NCBI GenBank assembly: GCA_050184225.1
Contig: JBFXAN010000234.1
Location: 1-8,441, forward strand
Length of the DNA: 8,441 nt
Reading direction: 5' to 3'
From: JBFXAN01 sp050184225
GTDB lineage: Bacteria > Chloroflexota > Dehalococcoidia > CAUJGQ01
The position numbers and the translations under genes are program-made. The notes under the pieces were generated by a model. The model was given only the letters and a program-made list of their open reading frames with translations. It had not been told where the DNA came from and searched no databases. Each line of letters begins with the position of its first letter. Position 1 is the first letter of the stretch. Below are positions 5,901 to 8,441 of the stretch, one piece after another.

Positions 5901-7798
5901 CACGACTGCACCAGGCGGCGGACGGGGGTGGGGTCGGTGAGGGTGCGGGCGGCGGCGATGATGCCGTCGGGGTCGAGGCCGTAGACCTGGCGGAAGTGAG
6001 ATTGGGGGCCGTGTTCGACAGGGGTGTCGGGCATGGTGCGGGTGATGATGGGGAGGTGGCTGAGGTTATGGGTGTTGAGCAGTTCGAGGACGGCGGCGCT
6101 GAAGCCGCCGGCGAGGACGTGCTCTTCGAGGGTGATGACGGAGCGGGCACGGCGGCAGACGTCGAGGATCAGGGATTCGTCGAGCGGTTTGGCGAAGCGG
6201 GCGTTGACGACGGCGGCCTGGATGCCGGAGTCGGCGAGGCGTTCGGCGGCGTCGAGGGCGGCGATGACGGGGGCGCCGTAGGCGAGGATGGCAACGTCGT
6301 CGCCCTCGCGGAGCAATTCGGCTTTGCCGATCGGGATCTCGTGGAACTCGTCGTCCATGGGGACGCCGGCGCCGGCGCCGCGGGGGAAGCGGACGGCGAA
6401 GGGACCATTGTGGCGGGTGCCGGTATAGAGGAGGTGTTGGAGCTCGTTCTCGTCCTTGGGGGCGGCGAGGACGATGTTCGGGAGGCAGCGAAGGTAGGCG
6501 ATATCGTAGGCGCCCTGGTGGGTGCGGCCGTCGTCGCCGACGAAGCCGGCGCGGTCGAGGGCGAAGGTGACGGGGAGGTTCTGGATGGCGACGTCGTGGA
6601 CGACCTGGTCGTAGCCGCGCTGGAGGAAGGTGGAGTAGATCGCGCAGATCGGGCGGACGCCCTGGGTGGCGAGGCCGGCGGCGAAGGTGACGGCGTGCTG
6701 CTCGCAGATGCCGACGTCGTAGACGCGATCGGCGTGCTGTTTGGCGGAGGCGACGAGGCCGGTGCCTTCGAGCATGGCGGCGGTGATGGCGACGACGCGG
6801 GGGTTTTGCTCGATCAGCTTGGTGCAGGTTTGGGCGAGGATCTGGCTGTAGGTGGGGGCGGACGGTTTCTTGGAGCCGGCGGGGGAGACGCCGTGCAGCT
6901 TGATCGGGTCCTCTTCGGCGGGGGCGTAGCCGTGGCCCTTCTGGGTGACGACGTGGAGGAGGACGGGGCGGTCGAGGTATTCCTTGATGCCGTCGAGGGC
7001 GAGGAGGAGCTCGTCGAGGTCGTGACCGTCGATCGGGCCGAAGTACTCGAAGCCAAAGTATTCGAAGAACCAGGCGGGCTGATAGAGGGTGGCGCGGGCG
7101 CGGCTCTTGAGATTGGTCGCGAGCTTGACGAGGCGATGGCCGGCGGGGAGGCGGTCGAGGACTTTTTCGCCGAGGCGGTTGGCGCCCTGGTAGATCGGGT
7201 CGAGGCGGACGCGGTTGATCGTCTGGGTGATGGACTGGGAGAGGGCGCCGACGTTGGGGGAGATCGACATGCCGTTGTCGTTGAGGACGACGAGCATGCC
7301 GGCGTTGAGGTGGCCGGCGTGATTGAGGGCTTCCATGGCCATGCCGGCGGTGAGGGCGCCATCGCCGAGGACGGCGACGACGTTGTAGTTTTCGCCGGTA
7401 TGGCGGCGGGCGGCGGCCATGCCGAGGGCGGCGGAGATGGCGGTACCGGCGTGGCCGGCGCCGAACTGGTCATGGGGGCTTTCGGTGCGGTCGGCGAAGC
7501 CGGAGAGGCCGCCGAGGGTGCGGATCGTGTCGAAGCGGTCGCGGCGGGCGGTGAGCAGCTTTTGGACATAGATCTGATGGGAGACATCCCAGACGATCTT
7601 GTCGCGGGGGCTGTCGAAGATGCGGTGGAGGGCGAGGGTAAGCTCGACGACGCCGAGGTTGGAGGCGAGGTGACCGCCGGTCTGGGCGGTGGTGGCGACG
7701 AGTTCCTCGCGGATCTCCTGGGCGAGGGACTTGAGCTCGTCGATGGAGAGGTCGTGGAGGTCGGATGGGGAGTCGATGCGATCGAGGATGCGGCTCAC
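5900..7798 (-). CDS. dxs: 1-deoxy-D-xylulose-5-phosphate synthase
   Basis: DXS joins pyruvate and glyceraldehyde 3-phosphate using thiamine diphosphate, the entry step of the MEP pathway to IPP and DMAPP. The 632 residues match the family's usual 620-640. Visible landmarks are GGHLASNLG with His43, WDVSHQ with His74, the ThDP/Mg motif GDGALTAGMAMEALN at 145-159 with NDN at 173-175, and GICEQHAVTFAAG with the catalytic Glu366. DDGRTHQGAYD follows (Asp423, His427), then FPRG near 471 and the C-terminal transketolase domain from about 490. Two usually well-kept spots differ: GHAGTA where GHSSTS is common, and YVQK where YPHK is common; neither removes a known catalytic residue. The GTG start has an AGGAG 6 nt upstream. 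The prenyl synthetase lies downstream on the same strand, separated by a palindromic repeat. Identification is essentially certain. Confidence 0.97.
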   Translation of the reverse strand: MSRILDRIDSPSDLHDLSIDELKSLAQEIREELVATTAQTGGHLASNLGVVELTLALHRIFDSPRDKIVWDVSHQIYVQKLLTARRDRFDTIRTLGGLSGFADRTESPHDQFGAGHAGTAISAALGMAAARRHTGENYNVVAVLGDGALTAGMAMEALNHAGHLNAGMLVVLNDNGMSISPNVGALSQSITQTINRVRLDPIYQGANRLGEKVLDRLPAGHRLVKLATNLKSRARATLYQPAWFFEYFGFEYFGPIDGHDLDELLLALDGIKEYLDRPVLLHVVTQKGHGYAPAEEDPIKLHGVSPAGSKKPSAPTYSQILAQTCTKLIEQNPRVVAITAAMLEGTGLVASAKQHADRVYDVGICEQHAVTFAAGLATQGVRPICAIYSTFLQRGYDQVVHDVAIQNLPVTFALDRAGFVGDDGRTHQGAYDIAYLRCLPNIVLAAPKDENELQHLLYTGTRHNGPFAVRFPRGAGAGVPMDDEFHEIPIGKAELLREGDDVAILAYGAPVIAALDAAERLADSGIQAAVVNARFAKPLDESLILDVCRRARSVITLEEHVLAGGFSAAVLELLNTHNLSHLPIITRTMPDTPVEHGPQSHFRQVYGLDPDGIIAAARTLTDPTPVRRLVQS

Positions 7799-7804
7799 GG
7801 CAGG

Positions 7805-7809
7805 CTCCT
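7805..7809 (-). promoter_or_regulatory. Shine-Dalgarno of dxs, supporting the GTG start
   Basis: AGGAG on the minus strand, 6 nt before the GTG at 7796-7798. The good match and spacing make this non-ATG start credible, and homologues also begin close to this point. Confidence 0.75.
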
Positions 7810-7834
7810 GGAGGTGGGTGATGGCCCATCATTC

Positions 7835-7862
7835 AGTATATCCGCTTGCACTCGATCGTGAA
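7835..7862 (-). promoter_or_regulatory. Putative sigma-70-like promoter of dxs
   Basis: On the minus strand, TATACT (7835-7840) is a 5-of-6 match to the -10 consensus. TTCACG (7857-7862), 16 bp upstream, matches the -35 consensus at 4 of 6. The -10 lies about 36 bp upstream of the dxs GTG, giving a short leader that contains the AGGAG. The AT-rich -10 stands out in this GC-rich sequence. It suggests dxs has its own promoter rather than depending on the broken HNH gene upstream. Confidence 0.5.
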
Positions 7863-7875
7863 GTCGCTCGTGAAG
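7852..7875. repeat. Two tandem 12-bp direct repeats over the dxs -35 region
   Basis: TCGATCGTGAAG (7852-7863) is followed at once by TCGCTCGTGAAG (7864-7875), 11 of 12 identical. The first copy covers the proposed -35 of dxs. The arrangement could be an operator with two sites about one helical turn apart, or chance duplication. Confidence 0.4.
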
Positions 7876-7887
7876 CCCTTCACTTTC

Positions 7888-8339
7888 TCACGGCTCCACT
7901 TTCGAATCCGGCGGCGGATGCCAGCCAACAGATACCCAGCGACGCCGGGCTTGCACGAGCGACAACCGGTTGAGTTGAAGTGCGAGTACGGTGGCACGCC
8001 CGGTTGCGGTGAGCCCGATAATCTGGTCGCCATCCGCTGACCAAGCAAAGTGATCCGGCCATCGCTGGCGTCGAGGATTGAAGATCGCCGCTGTCGCACC
8101 AGTCGCTGGATCGAGTCCAGCGACCCGGTCGCTCTTGTGGGCGTTGCAGAGGGAGCATGCCAGCCACAGATTGTCTTCCACGGTGGGTCCACCCACGGAC
8201 TGGGGGATGATGTGATCGATGTCCATCGGCGTACCGACGATCGACTCCGGGTCAGGCAGTAGCCGCAACGATCTTGAGCTTGATCGGTAATACGTTGACG
8301 GAGGCCGGCGGGTATCTGAGGCGACTGATGTGAGTTCAC
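7888..8339 (-). pseudogene. HNH endonuclease gene disrupted by a one-base frameshift
   Basis: Two overlapping minus-strand frames join into one HNH protein of about 150 residues. The upstream frame (from GTG 8337-8339) gives about 30 residues ending DRCGYCLT, with the first CxxC of the zinc site. The downstream frame continues PESIVGTPMDIDHIIPQ, then DNLWLACSLCNAHKSD with the second CxxC and the HNH residues, then LDPATG, FNPRRQRWPDHFAWS, GLTATGRATV, ending at TGA 7888-7890. Restoring one C in the C run at 8249-8251 (minus strand ACCCGGAG to ACCCCGGAG) rejoins them as CLTPES. The downstream frame alone could start at TTG 8266-8268 but would lack the first zinc cysteines. This family is common in Chloroflexota and Cyanobacteria; its biological role is poorly known. 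The fault may be real decay or a sequencing error. The apparent GTG start overlaps a transposase stop, so the original N-terminus may have been replaced. Confidence 0.8.
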
Positions 8340-8441
8340 TCGAGATCGACGCCTGCCTGCTGCCAGACGGCGCGAAACGTGAGCGCGGCGAGCTTGGCCA
8401 TCACGCGGGTGAGCAAGCCGTGGAAGGTCTTGGCGCGATGC
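8336..8441 (-). mobile_element. C-terminal end of a DDE-type transposase (possibly IS982-like), cut by window edge
   Basis: The minus-strand frame entering from 8441 encodes 34 residues, HRAKTFHGLLTRVMAKL followed by AALTFRAVWQQAGVDLE, ending at TGA 8336-8338. The pattern (R-x-x-F-x-G-L-x-x-R-x-x-A-K-x-A-A) is typical of the extreme C-terminus of IS982-like and related DDE transposases, though family assignment from so short a piece is uncertain. The insertion sequence would extend beyond the window; its inner end should lie shortly after 8336 but no terminal repeat can be verified without the other end. Its stop overlaps the GTG of the HNH frame. Confidence 0.6.

Noticed and set aside
5885..7861. 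A 658-residue plus-strand open frame lying antisense to the whole of dxs
   Set aside because: It is composed almost wholly of Gly, Ala, Val, Asp and Glu, with no recognisable motif. It arises because the GC-rich third positions of dxs leave the complementary frame free of stops.
8050..8262. Plus-strand 70-residue open frame opposite the HNH gene
   Set aside because: No motif, and the opposite strand carries recognisable HNH and zinc-binding residues.

Overview
The window reads like a GC-rich chromosomal segment of a Chloroflexota bacterium, probably of the Thermomicrobia (Sphaerobacter-like) type. This placement is an inference. It rests on strong G/C preference at third codon positions, a MEP-pathway gene next to a short-chain prenyl synthase, a tetrapyrrole-methylase/MazG fusion, and a Lit-type membrane protein of the kind found in monoderm lineages. 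No rRNA, tRNA or CRISPR array is visible.

Left part (1-3587): a Gfo/Idh/MocA-family NAD(P)-dependent sugar oxidoreductase, cut by the window edge, is followed on the same strand by a DegT/DnrJ/EryC1/StrS-family PLP aminotransferase. This dehydrogenase plus aminotransferase pair is typical of nucleotide-amino-sugar synthesis for surface glycans. It converges, with a 14-bp gap, on a minus-strand gene for a 476-residue tetrapyrrole-methylase/MazG fusion.

Middle part (3588-5900): a short divergent spacer separates mazG from a plus-strand gene for a four-helix membrane protein of the Lit (DUF1461/TIGR01906) family. Its normal end is missing. At nt 4560, directly after the last helix, the frame enters a ~175-bp GC-rich palindromic element and runs on antisense through the end of the neighbouring gene before stopping at 4985. 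The neighbour, on the minus strand, is a FPP/GGPP-type polyprenyl synthetase. A second, unrelated palindromic element (5764-5900, AT-richer, with CAAAG motifs) fills exactly the space between the start of the synthetase and the stop of the upstream dxs.

Right part (5900-8441, all minus strand): dxs (1-deoxy-D-xylulose-5-phosphate synthase) has a GTG start, a good Shine-Dalgarno and a plausible sigma-70-like promoter. Upstream lies an HNH endonuclease gene broken by a single-base frameshift in a C run. At the window edge is the C-terminal end of a DDE-type transposase whose stop codon overlaps the apparent HNH start.

Functionally, dxs feeds the MEP pathway (IPP/DMAPP) and the synthetase condenses these into FPP or GGPP, so the pair forms a small isoprenoid unit. 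The segment is marked by small structural elements at gene ends: two MITE-like palindromes, an insertion-sequence fragment and a frameshifted gene. No clear new multi-gene system was found. The most notable observations are how tightly the two palindromic elements fit against gene boundaries and the apparent stop-codon loss of lit.
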